Position numbers and translations under genes: made by a program. Of a stretch of 64,000 nt of DNA, positions 12,026 to 26,349 are shown one piece after another (within the stretch, counting starts at the first letter, position 1; each line of letters begins with the position of its first letter). The stretch covers positions 186,001 to 250,000 of the forward strand of contig JAIWNF010000016.1 in the NCBI GenBank assembly GCA_025093555.1, written 5' to 3'. The notes under the pieces were generated by a model. The model worked only from the letters and a program-made list of their open reading frames with translations. It did not search any database and was not told the origin of the DNA. This DNA comes from Circinella umbellata. Taxonomy: Eukaryota; Mucoromycota; Mucoromycetes; Mucorales; Lichtheimiaceae.

Positions 12026-14168
12026 AATAATCTTAGAAACAATTATATCATCTTTTTATTCTTTAAGCACCAGTGTACATCATTATTCATCACATAGATA
12101 TTATTATCTATTTACATCATTATGTATATATAGTATATTATTGACAGCTGTTACTTATTTTTTGTAACAAAAAATAAACCAATGTAGTTTATTGTCATTG
12201 TATTATATTATGATATTATTAATGGTGTGGTGTTTGTATGTCCTTTGGTACCCCCACTTTCCATCCGGCATACATATTACACTACCACTTTAGCAATACA
12301 TTTTTACAGCAATAGTTGTTAAAAAAACATTTTACTGTATGTATACACATATTGTATACTGTATTTAATACAACTATATCATACATAAAAAAAACTGTTT
12401 TTCATTCAAAATAAAAAACCTGGGACTTTTCATAAAAGCATGGCTTTTTAATAGTAACATATGTTATATCTGGACTTTCTACATAGCATCTAAAACAGTC
12501 CGGGAACAGGTCCCAGATTAAAATAATTCCATCTAGTAGGTACAACTCGAAATATTTGTCTGCCATCATCTTCTCCAATATGAATTAGTATAAGATTAAA
12601 AAAAATATTATCGTTAAACTATTACAAGACTACAATATTCTGTATTTAATATGGATAGAGTATAAATAAAGAACAAAGTAACTCGTTTTGTTATCTTTAT
12701 TGTTTTGAATAGATATAATTAGATTATATGTCAGATAGGGAAAAAAAAAGTATCATGTAGAGAATCACTCTCGTGGCCTTTATGACAATTTTTTTTATTC
12801 ATTTTATTCATTCAAAGTGCTCATCAGGTCAAGATGTCATTCTATTTCAGCTGATATATATATATGTCATTGATAAAACAACTTTTTTTTAAAAAAAATA
12901 ACCTTATCTAGTACGGTATATAAAACATGAGTAGAAGCTTATTTAGTCTGGGAATTTTATGTTTCCAAATCAAATCAAACGATCAAAACCTTCTTAATAA
13001 GTATGCATAATATGCCGACTCTTAACATGTGTTGTTAATTCATGTTACGTAGGTGTTACAAAGATGGTTTCTTTTAAGTTATAAAGGAAATATATAGAGG
13101 GGTTTTTTTACTACCTCTGTTATTAGCACTGGGACCGCTAAATTGTTATTAACAGTACCAGCTAATACTTTATATATTTCTTTATTTTTTTTATCTCTCT
13201 GTGAAGCAAAAACAATCATAAATCAACCAATTGATTATATAAGTTTGATAGTAGCGTGGGTACGTATGCTGTTATATTTGCTTGTAGGTCATTATAAGTA
13301 ACTATTGTATTTTTACTTTTTTCGTACATCCTTTTCTGCAATTAGTTTCTCTTTCCGAAAAAGGTTGCATAATGCAACACTTTTATAACCAACAGATCAA
13401 GATGTTAACATTTATAAATAGTTTATTATTTTTTACTTACGAGTTCACCAAGAAAGAAAAATAGGACCATTATCAACTGTTATGCTGTGAACGTGAATGT
13501 TTTTGCTATGATATACACTTACAATAGAAGAGGGGAAGGGTGATGGATACGTAGTAGTAGATGATGTAAAGATAAAATAAAAAAAATCTGGTTGGATCCT
13601 AAGGAATGTAAACCTTACTTTATATACATATATAGAAGAAGAGTAGATAGAGAGAGAGAAAGCAAGAAATAATATACCATGGCGATGATGTCTCCATGGG
13701 ATTAGTTGTCAACGTACTATTACATCATATTTAAAGTTAAGAAATCGGGTTGAAAAAAAATAAATAATCCCACCTTTTTTTTTTTGCAGATTTACAATAA
13801 GAAAATCATCCTGCATCACATGTCCCCCCTAAACGTTCTTGTTGTGTGACTCTTTGCAAACCAAAAGAGCAATCGATCTTGTTTTGACGCGTTCTCTCCT
13901 CTCTCTCTCTTTTTTTTCCCACTTTTTGTTGCATCGTTTTATATTTCTTTTCCGTTTCTTTTTTTTTTAATTCACTCTCTTGACAACTTAACTAAAAGTC
14001 CTTCCCTTTTCTAATTCCTTTTAGTTCTTCTTCTCCTCCTTTTTTTTTCTCTTTCTATAACCCATTGCGTTACTCTTTTTTTTTTTTTATGTACAAATAT
14101 ATTCAGAAAAACCAACAACACTAACTCCTTCATTCATACCCGCTCGAAAGACACACAACACGACAACA
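12026..14168. other. intergenic spacer and CT-rich promoter of the PDK gene
   Basis: About 2.1 kb without a gene. From ~13845 to 14165 the plus strand is strongly pyrimidine-rich (runs of C/T broken by CTCTCTCT), typical of a fungal promoter/5' leader, and leads into the PDK start. A short inverted repeat CTGGGAC (12420-12426) / GTCCCAG (12510-12516) lies in the proximal part; its role is unknown. Confidence 0.5.
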
Positions 14169-16337
14169 ATGTTTCAAATCACTCCACAACTTTATGATAA
14201 AATTAAACACTTTGCTAAATTTCCACAGACAGGTGTTTCACTTCGACAAATGGTTATGTTTGGTAAAAGAAAAAACATATAACCTTTCTTTTTTTCCGTT
14301 TACAATTAGAGAAGTACACTGAAAAAGTATATATCGTCGGACCTAAATACTTATTTTATGCCGTTTTGAACTCCCAAATATATATATATACATATAATAT
14401 ATCCGTTTTTAGGTCAAAAACCAACAAAAGGAACAATGTTTAAAGCAAGTCAATTTCTTCATGGTATGTTATCATATGTTTGAAATTAGGTGAAGTATGA
14501 AATTGAAGATTAGAAACTTTAAAAAAAAACATAATCTTATTTTAATATATTATTATTATTAATATTATTATTAGAGGAATTACCAATAAGGCTTGCTCAT
14601 CGTGTTAAAGAACTGGATGAACTTCCGGGACATTTATGTGATATGCCATCCATTATAAAAGTTAAAAATTGGTATGCACAATCATTCAAGGTAACCTATT
14701 TACCAGCATGGAAAAGTGTGGAGGAGGGAAAAAGAAAAAAGGATGATTATTATATAAGTTTATATATCTATATAGAACAAAAAAAACCAGGATGATGGAA
14801 TAAAAGATAGCAAAAGGGCTACGTGATTAGAAGAGAAGCGTTTAATAGAAATTTTGTTATAAAATTTTTAGGATCTTCTTGATTTACCACCTCCCCAATT
14901 AACCAGTATGATGAAAGAAAGAATTAAACATGCATCACAAAAGAATAATTTTAAAGCATATCAAGCAAGTGTTCCAAATCCTGCTTTGAGATCAGTACCA
15001 CCCCCTGCACATACTAATCTTCATCCAGTAACACCTATTGGACATCGGTATGTAATATATATATATATATATTTGTAATTCTTGTTACTATGTTACAAAA
15101 TTTCTCATCAATTTTAAACAAGTATAGTTATTATACCAATGTAGAAGAAATTGATTGTTCTCCTGAAGTAATTACATATACTGATAATTTTGTTAAAGCT
15201 ATTGAAACAATCAAGACACGACATGATCCAGTTGTTACGACCGTGGGTAAATTTATCTTTATTATTGTTATTATTTATACGTCGAAGTACAAGTTAAAGA
15301 GAAATTATAAATAAGAAATTTACTTGACTATTTATTTCTCATCATGTGATGATAATCCCATTCTTTTTTTTTTCTCATGAATTTATAGCTCAAGGTATAT
15401 TGGAATATAAAGAAAGACGTAAAAGTCATAATATAGATACAGATATACAACAATTTTTGGATCGATTTTATATGTCACGTATTGGAATTCGAATGCTTAT
15501 AGGACAGCATTCAGCACTTTATCGTGGACCTCCAAGAAATGATTATGTTGGGGTCATATGTGTTTCTACTAATATTAAAGAAATTGTACAAGATGCAGTA
15601 GCGAATGCTCGATATATATGTGAAGATTATTATGGATTATTTAAAGCGCCTGAAGTAGAGATTTATTGTCCAGGAGATATACAATTTATGTATGTTCCTT
15701 CTCATTTAAATCATATGCTTTTTGAATTACTTAAAAATTCACTTCGAGCTGTAGTGGAAAATTTTGGTGTGGATTATGAGGATGAATATCCTCCAGTGAA
15801 AGTATCCATTGCTCATGGAAAAGAAGATATTACAATAAAAATTTCAGATGAAGGAGGAGGTGTTCCAAGATCAGGCATCCCACTTGTTTGGACTTATATG
15901 GTAAAAGACAAACTCTTTCTAAAGTGTTTAAAGTTGATATATATTGATATTGATATTGATATTTGTTATTCTTATTAGTATACAACAGCACAAGCTCAAG
16001 ATTTAGATCCAGAATATAATAAATCAGATTTCAAGGCACCTATGGCTGGTTTTGGATATGGTTTACCTATTTCTCGTCTGGTAAACTAATATATAAAAAT
16101 GAAAGAAAGAAAGAGAGTAATTGATATTAATAGGTTTATTATATTATATCATAGTATGCAAGATATTTTGGTGGTGACCTTAAACTTATTTCTATGGAAG
16201 GGTGAGTTATCAATTATTTGGAAAATGATACAAGTTAATTAATGATAGTATTTTCTTTATATTCGTGATTTAGTTATGGGATGGATGCCTATATTCATTT
16301 AAATCGATTATCTAATAGTGATGAACCGTTATTATAA
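14169..16337 (+). CDS. mitochondrial pyruvate dehydrogenase kinase (PDK/BCKDK family)
   Basis: Phosphorylates and inactivates the E1-alpha subunit of the pyruvate (or branched-chain ketoacid) dehydrogenase complex. Nine exons (14169-14262, 14413-14463, 14575-14690, 14872-15047, 15128-15246, 15389-15900, 15979-16080, 16155-16201, 16274-16337) give 426 aa, the normal family size. The N-terminal adaptor domain has PIRLAHRVKELDELP and a helical bundle including the RIGIRMLIGQH segment with its conserved His. The C-terminal GHKL ATPase domain shows the N-box (ELLKNSLRAVVE), G1 box (DEGGGVPRSGI) and G2 box ([20 protein letters not shown]). The acceptor at 15127, not an earlier AG, is needed to keep frame. 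The matrix targeting peptide is not obvious; the start is the only in-frame ATG fitting the family. Which complex it serves cannot be decided. Confidence 0.95.
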
Positions 16338-16447
16338 ATACATTAATATCTGTTGTTTCTACTAATAAATTTCAAAAACAAAAATTCTCCCCCTTTTTTT
16401 AATTTTCGATTTTATACGCGTTTCTTTTCCTTATTGATATTATTGTA

Positions 16448-16781
16448 ATGGCAGACGATCAAGAACGTGAATCATTTAAACCAGTTAAATACTTCTTTAT
16501 TTTATATATTCTCATTCATCAAAGATATTCTAATTGTTTTTTTCTCATTTAACAGGAAACCGTGAATGGTATTTTTAAAGCAAGTTGGAAAGATTCTGGT
16601 ACTCGATGTAAGTAAAACCTTTTTAACAATTGAAGAGATTTTTATATTTACTTTTTCTTTTATATATTTATATATTAAAGCGAACCAACAAGCAGTACTT
16701 CTTTCTTGTGAATTTTTAAGACTTTTTACAACTGGTAAAGAAAAATAAATCAATTTACTTATATATATGCTTATTAAATTG

Positions 16782-16817
<36 letters not shown>

Positions 16818-16919
16818 GCTATTCATCGTTCAGCAGAACAAGTAACTGATACGGATGAAAATACAATTAATGCTGAACATTTAGAACGTTCTTTGACACA
16901 ATTATTATTAGACTTTTAA
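16448..16919 (+). CDS. MHF2: CENP-X / Mhf2 histone-fold protein
   Basis: Small histone-fold protein that pairs with CENP-S/Mhf1 to bind DNA at kinetochores and to stimulate FANCM/Fml1/Mph1-type helicases at damaged forks. Four exons (16448-16483, 16556-16607, 16681-16734, 16816-16919) join to 81 aa, the expected tiny size. Recognisable segments are ETVNGIFKASWKDSGTR, LLSCEFLRLFTTEAIHRS and the C-terminal INAEHLERSLTQLLLDF, which form the helices of the fold. It begins only ~110 bp after the PDK stop on the same strand, so its promoter overlaps the PDK 3' region. The first intron donor (GTTAAAT) is weak but required for phase. Confidence 0.9.
16789..16815 (+). repeat. (TA)n microsatellite inside the last CENP-X intron
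   Basis: Uninterrupted TA dinucleotide run ending directly at the intron's AG acceptor. Another TA run lies at 17054-17072 in the 3' flank. Confidence 0.85.
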
Positions 16920-17154
16920 AAAAAAAGTTAAAACGCAATAGCAGAAGAATATAAACTTTATACAATTTTTTAAAGAAGAAAGAAAGAAAAGAAAGAGAGA
17001 GAGAGAGAGAGAGTAGTTTTTTGATGTTATGTATAAGTGTAATATGTAAATATATATATATATATATATATAATGAATGGATGAATGAATTGTATCTAGT
17101 TGTTATATATTATTAGACACTTTTTTTTTTTGGTTGTTGATTAAATGTGCATTT

Positions 17155-19091
17155 TTAAAAGCTTTGTTGATCGTTATTGTTATCATTACTATTATTATTC
17201 AATTGAAATTGTTGTTGACCTCCCTGCGGTTCAATAATAGTTGTTTGTTGTTGTTGTTGTTGTGGGGTATAAGACATTGTTGAAGATGAATCTGACATCA
17301 TCATATGGAATTGGTTAGATACAAAAGTTTGTTGTTGTTGTTGTTGTTGTACATGCTGTTGCGGTGAATTTGGATGCGAAGTATTATTATTATTGTTATG
17401 CGAAGGATGAGATGATGTTTGTTGTTGTTGTTGTATAATCGGACCAGCGATGTTAAAATTTGGATATACAGTTGCTGTTGTTTCCGATGATAATTGTTGT
17501 TTGGATAATGAGGGCGATGATATAGTAGCACTAGTACTAATAGTAGTAGCAGTAGATAATGGTTCATGAATTTTTTCATGCTTTTTTAATGATCGAGCAT
17601 GATAATAAGCTTTTCCACAACCTTTGGCTTCACAAATATAAGGACGAACATTGGAGTGAGTTTTTATATGAGTTGTTAATGAATCAGGTCGTGAAAATCG
17701 TTTTTCACATCCTGTAATCGTACATACAAAAGGTCTTTCACCTGTATGCGTTCGTAAATGATTATACATTTTATGTCTTTTTGTAAATGGTTTTTGATTC
17801 CTTGGACATCCTTCCCATTCACAACTATATTTTGCCTATTCAAATAAATTATCTTGTTTAGTCCCTTTTGCTCTATCTTTCTTTCTTTTATATAGAGTTT
17901 TTACCTTGCCACTACCAACATGTGTTTCTCCAATATGACTAATGAGTTCTTGTAATCCATTAAATTTTTTTCCACATTCTTTCCATAAACATTGATGATG
18001 TGCTTGTTGTAAAGCATTATTAGTCACATCACTTTCATTAAAACTAGTAGATTTTATTGCTGCTCCTGTTGTTGATGATTCTGCTGGTTCACTCTTAATA
18101 TGAATAGAATCCTCTTTTTGTTGATCAATAAATTGACAATTTAAAGAATTTTTCTTTTCATCTTTTTTTGAATCCATTATCATCATCATTTGTTGTTGTT
18201 GTTCATCTACATTCGTTGCTATTGTTGAAGAAGAAGCGACAGATAAAGATCGAGTTGACATGATAGGTTCTTCTTCTTTTACTTGAGGACTATTTTGTAA
18301 TGATCCGGATCGTTTTTCTTGTTCAAGTTCAACTAATCGAGCAATTAATTCATCTCGTGACATGGATTCATATTTTTTGGATGATATAGATAATGAAGAA
18401 GAGGAAGAGCCTATTGTATTTTTTTTACTACGTCGACCACGACCTCGAGTACTCCTTGATGGTGTTGAATGATGTTTTAATCCAAGTTCTGCAGGTGTGG
18501 GTGGAGGAGGTAATGTTAATGAACCTAATGCTTGTCGATGTTGTTCTTTAATTAATCGTTTGACTGTAATTGGTTTATTGGTTTCACTATTATTATTACT
18601 GCTGTTATCGGTATTCGCACTAAGAATACTAGTAGCAGCGGATGAAGAAAATAAAGATGGCGTCATAGGTGATCCTGTTCCGACAGGTGTTGATGCATTA
18701 CTATTGTTACTAAATGAATGATCAAAACTCATTCGTTGATCATCTAATAATATAGTAGCAGTATGTGGCATTTCAAAATTAATTCCTTTAAATGTACTAG
18801 CTGTTGCAGGAATATTTAAATGAGTTGGAAATGGACTTGACATTGTGTGTCTTCTTGCTTTTTTTCTTGAAACATGTTGTTGTTCAAGTAGGGTATCATT
18901 GGATAATGGATGCTTTTGAGAATGTGACTGATTTAATATTAGCATACTATTATTATTAGTATTATTGTTACTATTATTATGATTGTTATCATGTGTTTGT
19001 GCTTGTGTCACCGCATTTGCTGTATTAGTGTGATTTGATTGCATTGATAAAATCGGCTGTCCTTGTTGCTGAGATGATGAAGAGATAACAA

Positions 19092-19124
<33 letters not shown>

Positions 19125-20065
19125 GATCAGTTTGAGTATTATGACTCGTTTCATCATTATTTTGATTGTTATTAGATGAATTAAATTGATTGGAGGAAAT
19201 ACCAGAATGGAACCCAGCTACTATTGCATTTTGTGCAGCTGCAACAACAGCATTATTATCATGAAGATGATGATGATGTTCCATTGGTGTTTGTTGTTGA
19301 GATATTGGAGGGGTGGATAATGAGGGGGGTTGTTCAACACTTGGGGAACTATTTATCATTTCTTGAATCAATTGTTGATGATGTACAGGAGTTTGAGGTT
19401 GTGATTGAGGATCCTGTTGTTGTTGTTGTTGTTGAGAATGATGATGAAATTGCTGTTGATAAAGTGGTGAAGGTAATGGAGTACTGTGATTACTATGATT
19501 GTTATTCATTAAACTATCCATTAATACTAATCCTTGATCAATTGGATTCGTAGGTGATGGTTGAGTTGATGATGATTGAAGTGATGGTGGGGGCATATGA
19601 GTGGTAGACTATTATATATATATATATATAAACCATTAGTAATAATGAAACGAAAAAAGAAAAATACAAATCCAGTCAAACATATACCTGTTGTTCTTGA
19701 GATTGTTGTAAATTTAAAGTCTCATTAGAATTATGAATTATTGACACATTATTCATGGAAGGGTCACTACTCGTCGTATTATTATTATTATTATTCTCAT
19801 TATGATTCGGTTGTTGTAATGACTGTTGTTGTTGTTGCGACATTGTTATTATATTTTGTGGTAATGTATGTTCTTGTCCGAGATTAGATTGCTGTTGTTG
19901 TTCTGGACTAAGAATGGTATTACTGTTTCGTTCACCGCCATTGTGTTGTGCCAAGACTGAAACGGCACTAGTCAAATCGTTATTGACAGTTTTGACATGA
20001 GAATCAAATAATTGGTTATCTGAACTCATGAATTGTTGTTGTTGTTGCTGATGGTTCTTCAGCAT
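17155..20065 (-). CDS. GLI/ZIC-type C2H2 zinc-finger transcription factor, Gln/Asn-rich
   Basis: Probable sequence-specific nuclear transcription factor. Three exons (19688-20065, 17905-19608, 17155-17835) join in phase 0 to 920 aa. Residues 1-650 are low-complexity with many Gln, Asn, Ser and His runs. An AT-hook-like basic patch (TRGRGRRSKK) is followed by a short amphipathic helix (MSRDELIARLVELEQEK). Four C2H2 fingers span the exon 2/3 junction, residues ~668-790: CLWKECGKKF...H (GLI-like first finger), CEWEGCPRNQKPF...H, CTITGCEKRFSRPDSL...H and CEAKGCGKAYYHARSL...H, with TGERP-type linkers. The Gln/Asn-rich tail is likely an activation or aggregation-prone region. It is transcribed divergently from the nucleoporin gene. 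Targets are unknown; the finger arrangement resembles GLI/ZIC rather than PacC. Confidence 0.9.
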
Positions 20066-20506
20066 AATTGTTTCTTTTCAGGCACAAATAACACACGAAA
20101 AAATAAAAATAAAAAAAAGATATATAAAGCGGGGAATATTTTTTTTTCTTGGGGGGGGGGGATAGAGAGAGAAAGGTGGGGGGGGTGGATGGAGAAAAGA
20201 GGAAAAGAAAAGAATTGATAAAAAAAAAAAAGCAAAAATTTATTACTTTTACTGTGTATTCCAAATCTCTCTTTTTTTTTGGGTCTGTGTACCGTTTTTA
20301 TGTGTGGAAGAGGAGGAGGAGGGGAATAAATAGGTTTTTTCGAAACCTTTTTGGTGTCAAAGTGAAATCCCCCATTCACAAAAAAAAAGTTAATTGTGAC
20401 TTGGTTTTTTCTTTTTGACTTGCTTGCGCGGAAACCCAAGCACAGCATAGCATTAACAGTTTCCTCTTTCGCGTTCTCTCCTCCCCCCCACACATAAAAA
20501 ATAGTA
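20066..20506. promoter_or_regulatory. divergent promoter between the C2H2 factor and the TPR/Mlp nucleoporin
   Basis: A 441-bp gap between two oppositely oriented start codons. It contains a G-rich run near 20151-20161, a second G run near 20177-20184, long A/T tracts and a CT-rich stretch (20461-20489) before the nucleoporin ATG. No classic TATA box is clear. Confidence 0.65.
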
Positions 20507-23500
20507 ATGTCTTCGTCGCCTCCACCAGCAACTACTGCTGTTGACGAACCACAAAGTAAAGTTTTATATTTCTTTTATTGAACAAATAAAAGTTATAGAT
20601 TATTTTTATTTATGTATATATTTTTCATTTATTTAGACATTCAGGAGAACGAAAATAATAATGATAATACAATGGATACAGAAGTTACACCAACAACTGT
20701 AACAACACCAAAAGAATCTTCTATTACTGTTCATAATGATACAGAAGAAACCACCATTCCTTCAACAACAATAAAAGAGTCAGAAATAACCCTATCAGAA
20801 ACATTGACTGAACCACAAACGGAAGAACCATCTACGGAATCTGCTTCTGTTGAAAAAGAAGAAAATACACCTCAACCTCAATGTAAAATTAAAAAAAAAA
20901 ACACTCAAAAAGACAAATGGGTTAAATAATTGGAACTAAAATAAAAATTTATATAGACGATGTCATTACTGAAGAATATGATTCCAATCAACGACAAGTA
21001 AATGATTTAATTGCTTCATTACGTTTAGAACTTTTAACTTCAAGAAGTACGTATCTCTATGCTTAAAAAATAAAATAAAATCCAACTTAATTAACGATTC
21101 CTTTTTTTCAAATAAAATGAATAAATTAGGTGAAACGGCAACACTTAAAAGTAAAGTTAATAAGTTGACAGTGGAAAATATGGATTTGACAATTAAGAAT
21201 AAAAGTATTAACAGCTTTGAAACTGCAAATAAGGTAAAAATTATTAATTAATCACTTTTTTTTTTCTATATCTATATTCTTAATACTAATAAATGATATA
21301 ATAGCTTCAAATGGATCAAATGGAAGAGCGATTGACCAATCTCAAACAAAAAGAATCAGAATATCATCAACGAATCCTTGAATTAGAACATGAACAAAGT
21401 TTATTAAAAGATCAAAAGGTAATAAAAATATTTGGATTTGGTGGTTTTTTTTCAAAGAGAATATATAAATCTAATGAATTCATTTTAAATAGCAAAAACA
21501 ATACCACGAGCATGTTGCAGAAACTATGAGTTTGAAAAAAGAACGTGATGGTTTTGCTGAAAAACTCAATAAAATTCAATTAGAGTTGTCAAAAACAGTA
21601 GCAGAATCCAAATCAACAAAAGCTGAACAAAAAACATTAGAACGACGATGTAATCAACTTGAATTGGATCGCATGGGTGATGCAAAAGCACATGAAGATT
21701 TGATTGCCATTTATGAAAAACAACAAAAAGAAAATCAACTTCAACTTGAAAAGTATATTGGAGCAGAAGCACGTGCTCGTCAAGAAGCTATTCAAATTGA
21801 AGAACGTTTACAAAAAGAAAATGATGATTTAAAACAAAAGTTAGTTGAAACTGAAGATCGATTAAGTATCATTCGTTTACGTAGTAGTAATAATGATGGA
21901 TCATCCCCCACTCAACAACGTACGACAACACTTCCTGATGGTCGACAAAGTAATTTAATTCAATTAATGCGACAATATGAAGAAGGTGGCAAGAGTTGGG
22001 AATGTATTTATGAGGATTATTTTGAATTGAAGGAAGCACATATTAGAGCTGTATCTCATGCTGAATCGATGCGATCCACCAATGAACAATTAATGCGTGA
22101 ACAACGAGATAAAGAACAACGTTATCGTCGTATGGAAATTGAACATCGTCGTTTATATACTGAAACTGAATCTGTTCGTGAACGTGCAAGACGAGCTGAA
22201 GCTGCACAAGAAGAAAATGAAAAAGTGGTAATATACATAATTATATATCATTTTAACAACCATTTTCTAAAAAAATAATAATCGTTTTATTCTGGTGTGT
22301 TAGGTGGCAACTCTTAATGATAAAATTCAAGAACTTCAACGTAAAAATAATGATTTAGATAAATCATTAAATGAAGTAGCTCATCAATTACGATATCTTA
22401 TTCAAGATGTTGAAAGTCGAAATGAGTTATTACCACCCGGTGTAAAAAGCTCATCTGATTTAATACGATTTGCTACAAGTCAAGATCCTGATTTTAGTCA
22501 AGAAGATCTTGTATTCAAAAATATTTCTGAACTTCAAGAACAAAATCAAAAATTATTAGAACGTATTCGAAAATTGGAAGAGCAAGTGAAAGAAAAGACA
22601 CATCTTGCAGAACAATTACGACGTGAGGAAGTTGGAAATAAAGAAAAGTATACCCAAACCATGAATGAGGCAAAGGATACAATTAATGAGCTTAATTATA
22701 ATGTTGTCACACTTGAACGAAGGTAAAATAATAATAATAATAATACTGTTAGGAGTTTTTATTTGTCTGTGGGGGAAAAGCAAGATTTATTTACTTAATA
22801 AATATCATTAGACTCGAGAATACTGTAAAACAGCGTGATATCTACAAATTAGGTAGATCTGACGTGCATGATGAGTCACATAATAACAATATACCCAACA
22901 ACAATAACACAGAAACCACTCAACAAGACGCATCATCCACTGAACAATCACAAGAACCACAAACTGGAAACATTGAAGATGAAGCATATCGATATGCAAT
23001 GCAACAAAATATGAAACAACTTCAAACAGAACTTCAAGAAGCACAAACATCTGCATCAGCTTCCAATGCTCGACTCAAAATCACTGAATCCGAAATCGGC
23101 AATTTGCGAAAAGAATGTCAAAACTTGCTTCGATCGCAAGCATTACGTTCTTCCGATGTTAAAAATCTTCGTACACGGAATGCTGAATTAGAACGTCTTT
23201 TAGCTGATAATGAACAACATTTAACAAATTATGGAAAGGATGTCAACACCTATCGTGAACAACAAGAAACATTACAGGCCGAAAGCATTACTTTACGTAG
23301 TCAATTGGATTTCACTGATGGATTATATAAACGAGTGATTGAAGAAAATAAAGGATTGTCATTACGTTGTACCAATTTGACCACTTTGTTACAAAACATG
23401 ACATCCAAGAACAATAATAATGCTGGTTTACAAACAGAAGGTATTGATTTCTTGAAGAAACAAATTGAACAACAAGATAAAGAATTGGAAGATCTTCGAA

Positions 23501-26349
23501 TGCGATTGGAAAATGCCCAACAGGGATTTCAAAATGGTGATATTCAAGAACAAGAGCATTGGAAGAACAAGTATAATGAAGTCCATCGTGAATTACAACG
23601 TATCAATGCCAATCAATTGGAATTACAAAAAGAACTTGCCATCGCCAAGGAACAACGTATTACTCTTGAAACCAAATTATCTTTATTGGAAAAGAACAAG
23701 AAGGAGCAACAAGGTGTTGAACAACAAGAAGGTGAAGAACAACAACAACAAGAAGGAACAGATAAAGAGTATGAAGCCCAATATACTGAATTGGCAGCTG
23801 CTAATATGGAAATGGAAAAACTTCGATTACAAATCGCTGATTATGAAGAGCAATTACAAAAACAACGTGAAGAAGCTGAAAAAATGTCTCAAGAACATGA
23901 TGCATTTACAACAGATGTCCAAGCTAAACTAGTGACATTGAATCAAGAATTGAAAGATCGTGATGGTATGATCAAGGCGGCTCAAACAGCGACAGAGGAT
24001 ATTCAACGATTAAAATTGGAACGTGTAGAAGCTGAACAACAATGGACACATGCTCGAGAGGCATTAAATAATGAAAAACAGAAATTGGAACAACGTGTAA
24101 TTGAATACGAAGATGAAGCAGGTCGTTTACGACAACAAATTGAAACACAAACTGAACTTATTAATGAAGGCAAGGAGAAATTGGAATTAGAAATTAGTTC
24201 CCATGCAGATGATACGGAAACGATCAAGAATTTACGAGAAGAAACCACTCGACTCACTGAACAAATTGCCACAGCCAATACTGAGCTTGCAACCGTTCAA
24301 ACTCGATTAACTATGGGTGAAGAATCATGGAAGAATCAAAAGGAACAATGGGAGATTTCAGAAACTGCTCTCAAGGCAGAGTAAGTATAATAATTTTTGT
24401 TTTATTTTGATCCTTTCAACTATATATACTACTTGAAGATTAAATTGGATATTTGTTTATGGAATAGACTTGAAAATGTGACGAAGCGATTTGATGATCT
24501 TCTCGAAACTCTATCGGCCAACAAACAAGAAAATATTGATACTGATAACAATGATAATAATTTACCTATACCCGCTGATGTTGTAAACAAAACTCAAGAA
24601 CAGCTTCAATTATTAATTGTATCTATTCGACAAAAGAATGAAATGCTTCAACGTCAATATAAGACTGCTTTAACTAAAGTGGAACAAGTGCAATCCGATC
24701 TCAAATTTGCTAAAAATCAAGTCGCTTCTTTGAAAGCACAAGTGGATGTTGTACGATCAGAAAACGTGGAAATTGAAAAGAAATATAAGGATGCTACACA
24801 CAAGGCTCAAGATGAAGCCATTGTTTATAAGGAGAACAATATACAACTTCGTACTACAATTCATGATTTACGTGCTCAAGTAACTACTCTTGATCAACAA
24901 GCAACTGAAAGTAAAGCGTCTGTTGAACCATTAACAGGTAAAGAAAAAAAGTAGTAGATCAAAACATATTATATAAATGGAGACTTTTAATTTTAATTTG
25001 GCTTTGTTTTACTCACTTTTACATGTATATTTTATATAGCTAAAGTCGCAACTTTGGAAGCACAAATCCAAGCACAAAATGAAACTATTGAACAATTTGA
25101 AAAAAGTAAACTTGAATGGAGTGATCGAACTGCTCAAATCATGTCTCAATATAATGTAAGTTTCTTTTTCTTTTTAATTCCACTTGATTGAAAATAAATG
25201 AATACATTCTTATCTTATATATAATTGGAATAGAAATTGGATCCTGCTGAAGTTGAAACTGCCAAACAAGAAAGAGATGCTGCAAAGGCTCAAATGGAAG
25301 CAGCTGAAAAAGCCAAGGTGGAAGCCGAAAATAAATTAAAGGAACTTCAAGATGAAAAGGTAGCAGGCCAAAAAGAATTAGAAGAAACACAACAAAAGAT
25401 GAAAAGACTTCAAGCTGCCGCTGGTCATTTCAAGAAAAAAGCAGAACAATTAGCTGAACAAATAAAAACTTCTAAAGAAAGTACTACGGGAACTACAAGC
25501 GGAAATGGACCTTCGACACCCACTGCTACTACTCCCGCTCCTGAAGTAAGTCATTCATTTGACTTTTAACAATCGAAAAAATAATAATTAATGAGTGTGT
25601 TAATATTTAAATATTATTTGATATATTTTTGTTTAGGATGATCAAGAAAAGAAGGCACTTGAACAAAAGTTAAAAACAGCTCTTGAAGAAAAGAAAAATG
25701 CTGAATTGTCATTACAGCAACGTATCAAACAACATACTGAATTACAGGTTTGTATTCTCTTTTTTTTTTCTTGCATTTATATTTTTATAAATGTTCTTAT
25801 AGTGATTTTAATATATACACATTGATAGGAAAAACATAAAGGTCTTCTTGGTAAAACGCGTGCTATTGTTACAGAAAAGGTAAATACTCTATTTCATATA
25901 TCTAATTTACAGACTTTTTCTTATTATTTCTATGTGTTATATTATTATAGAACACTCTTGCTCAAAACGCTCAAAACCATGAAGAAGAACTCAACAAACT
26001 TCGAGAAGAACTTAAAAAGTGTACAGAAGATCTGAATAAATCTACTGCAGAACTTGACAAAGAAAGAGAAGAAACCAAAAAGGCAAAAGAAGAAGCTGTC
26101 AAATTAAATCAACAGTTGGAAAATGCAGCCAAAGAAAAGAAACAATTGGAGATGGAAACACAAAGAAATAAGGTGAAATTTTCATTAGATCAAAATAAGA
26201 TTTCGAAATTGACTCGAGAATTGGATGCTTTAAAGAAACGTGCAAGAGAAGAGGATGAAACTTCTGAGGTAGCTGAACAACCTGCTGCCAAAATGCAAAA
26301 ACAAGAAACTTCCCCCACTAATACTACTCCTACTACTACTACCGAATAA
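20507..26349 (+). CDS. TPR/Mlp1-like nuclear pore basket protein
   Basis: Long coiled-coil nucleoporin of the nuclear basket, involved in mRNA export surveillance and pore tethering. Fourteen exons (20507-20555, 20637-20882, 20957-21046, 21130-21233, 21305-21418, 21493-22227, 22304-22722, 22812-24380, 24468-24937, 25040-25155, 25234-25545, 25637-25747, 25829-25879, 25951-26349) total exactly 1595 codons (1594 aa). The N-terminus is acidic and Thr/Glu-rich; residues ~110-1500 are near-continuous heptad coiled coil rich in Glu, Gln, Lys and Leu. The segment around NLIQLMRQYEEGGKSWECIYEDYFELKEAHIRA matches the conserved TPR/MLP core. A C-terminal basic patch (LKKRAREEDE) may be an NLS. It is shorter than yeast Mlp1 (~1875). 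Its last two exons were copied into the pseudogene at 28285. Confidence 0.9.

Noticed and set aside
12420..12516. tRNA or small structured RNA bounded by CTGGGAC/GTCCCAG
   Set aside because: No A/B box, no TTCRA loop and no cloverleaf pairing inside; the 7-bp arms alone may be chance.
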